The notes beneath the pieces are model-generated. The model worked only from the letters and a program-made list of their open reading frames with translations. It was not told the DNA's origin and did not search any database. Positions 63,497 to 64,000 of a stretch of DNA of 64,000 nt are shown piece by piece. The translations under genes were made by a program, and so were the position numbers. The first letter of the stretch is position 1. Each line of letters begins with the position of its first letter. Origin of the DNA: Paraspadella gotoi (Eukaryota; Chaetognatha); the NCBI GenBank assembly GCA_051294375.1, contig CM119266.1:9866538-9930537 (forward strand). The letters run 5' to 3'.

Positions 63497-64000
63497 AGGA
63501 ACGAATCCGGACTTCGAGGTTACGTATGTTTACTGATTGCTTACGTAAAAACAAACAAACAAAGGACCCGTTGATTAAATAAAACATCGCTTACCTTTTG
63601 TTTTTATTTTCCGTTTTTTGGAGATGGCGGGCGTTAACGAAAGAAAAAAGAAACAGGATAATTGAATATAGGGAGTTAAAGGGTGAGACGAGGTTTCAAT
63701 AATAAAATCATGGTTTTTCATTCTCTCTCTCTCTNNNNNNNNNNNNNNNNNNNNNNNNNNNNNNNNNNNNNNNNNNNNNNNNNNNNNNNNNNNNNNNNNN
63801 NNNNNNNNNNNNNNNNNNNNNNNNNNTCTCTCTCTCTCAGAATCGAAACGGAATCGCTTCCATTTCGCGACTGCAAAACCCGGCGAAGAAAATGTCAAAT
63901 GATTGAAAATGCCACGACCTCTGGTAGAGCACGGAGTGGGGAGAAAAAATGCGGGGNNNNNNNNNNNNNNNNNNNNNNNNNCAGGAGGGGGCGGGGTGGA
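63497..64000. other. Window end: CT tracts, two gaps
   Basis: (CT)n on both sides of a 92-N gap (63735-63826) and a final 25-N gap (63957-63981). No exon seen. Confidence 0.7.

Overview
The window is eukaryotic nuclear DNA from a draft, scaffolded assembly, most likely of an invertebrate and plausibly an arthropod. The evidence is intron-sized spacing with GT..AG splice signals, very many long (GA)n/(CT)n and (GTC)n/(GAC)n microsatellites, no obvious CpG depletion, a tRNA-Leu-derived fragment and a tRNA-derived SINE-like head, and no operons or ribosome binding sites. There are 25 N gaps. They fall into three classes: estimated sizes (for example 682 N at 35484-36165), exactly 25 N (3923, 10937, 25164, 33303, 36398, 44128, 63957) and exactly 10 N (8634, 8701, 33922). 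Many gaps abut GA/CT tracts.

Much of what looks exotic has the signature of long-read gap filling. Sequence on the two sides of several 25-N gaps is duplicated (3.8 kb, 34.3-38.8 kb, 44 kb) or inverted (32.2-34.2 kb), with indel differences typical of single-pass reads. A 7.8-kb block at 17.24-25.04 kb is extremely GC-rich and almost free of A on the plus strand. It is non-repetitive, carries an 843-codon open frame, and ends beside a 25-N gap. I read it as probable low-quality read sequence, not a gene cluster, but it is the most striking object here.

No complete gene could be recognised by family. By eye I find exon candidates with splice signals, and in four places two or more exons agree in phase: 28.79-28.96 kb (+), 54.35-55.33 kb (+, three consistent junctions), 55.79-56.63 kb (-) and 58.18-58.81 kb (+). 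Further single-exon candidates lie at 34.3-35.5, 40.3-43.1, 48.9-49.9, 52.1-52.9, 57.4 and 60.9-63.5 kb. All gene calls are tentative, and none has a function I can name with confidence.

Layout: 0-9.8 kb, gaps, GA/GTC microsatellites, small minisatellites and a tRNA-Leu half at 6.64 kb. 9.8-15 kb, microsatellites, a 76-bp pyrimidine minisatellite and a few exon candidates. 15.1-17.0 kb, an AT-rich block with two adjacent hairpins. 17.2-25.0 kb, the GC-rich block. 25-32 kb, CT/GA repeats with a probable gene start at 28.8 kb. 32-39 kb, the inverted and direct duplications. 39-46.6 kb, mixed exon candidates, an interspersed repeat and a SINE-like head. 46.8-48.1 kb, a minus-strand ORF followed by a noisy ~75-bp satellite. 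48.9-57.5 kb, the densest gene-like part. 58-63.5 kb, a probable R/E-rich gene on the plus strand interrupted by gaps.
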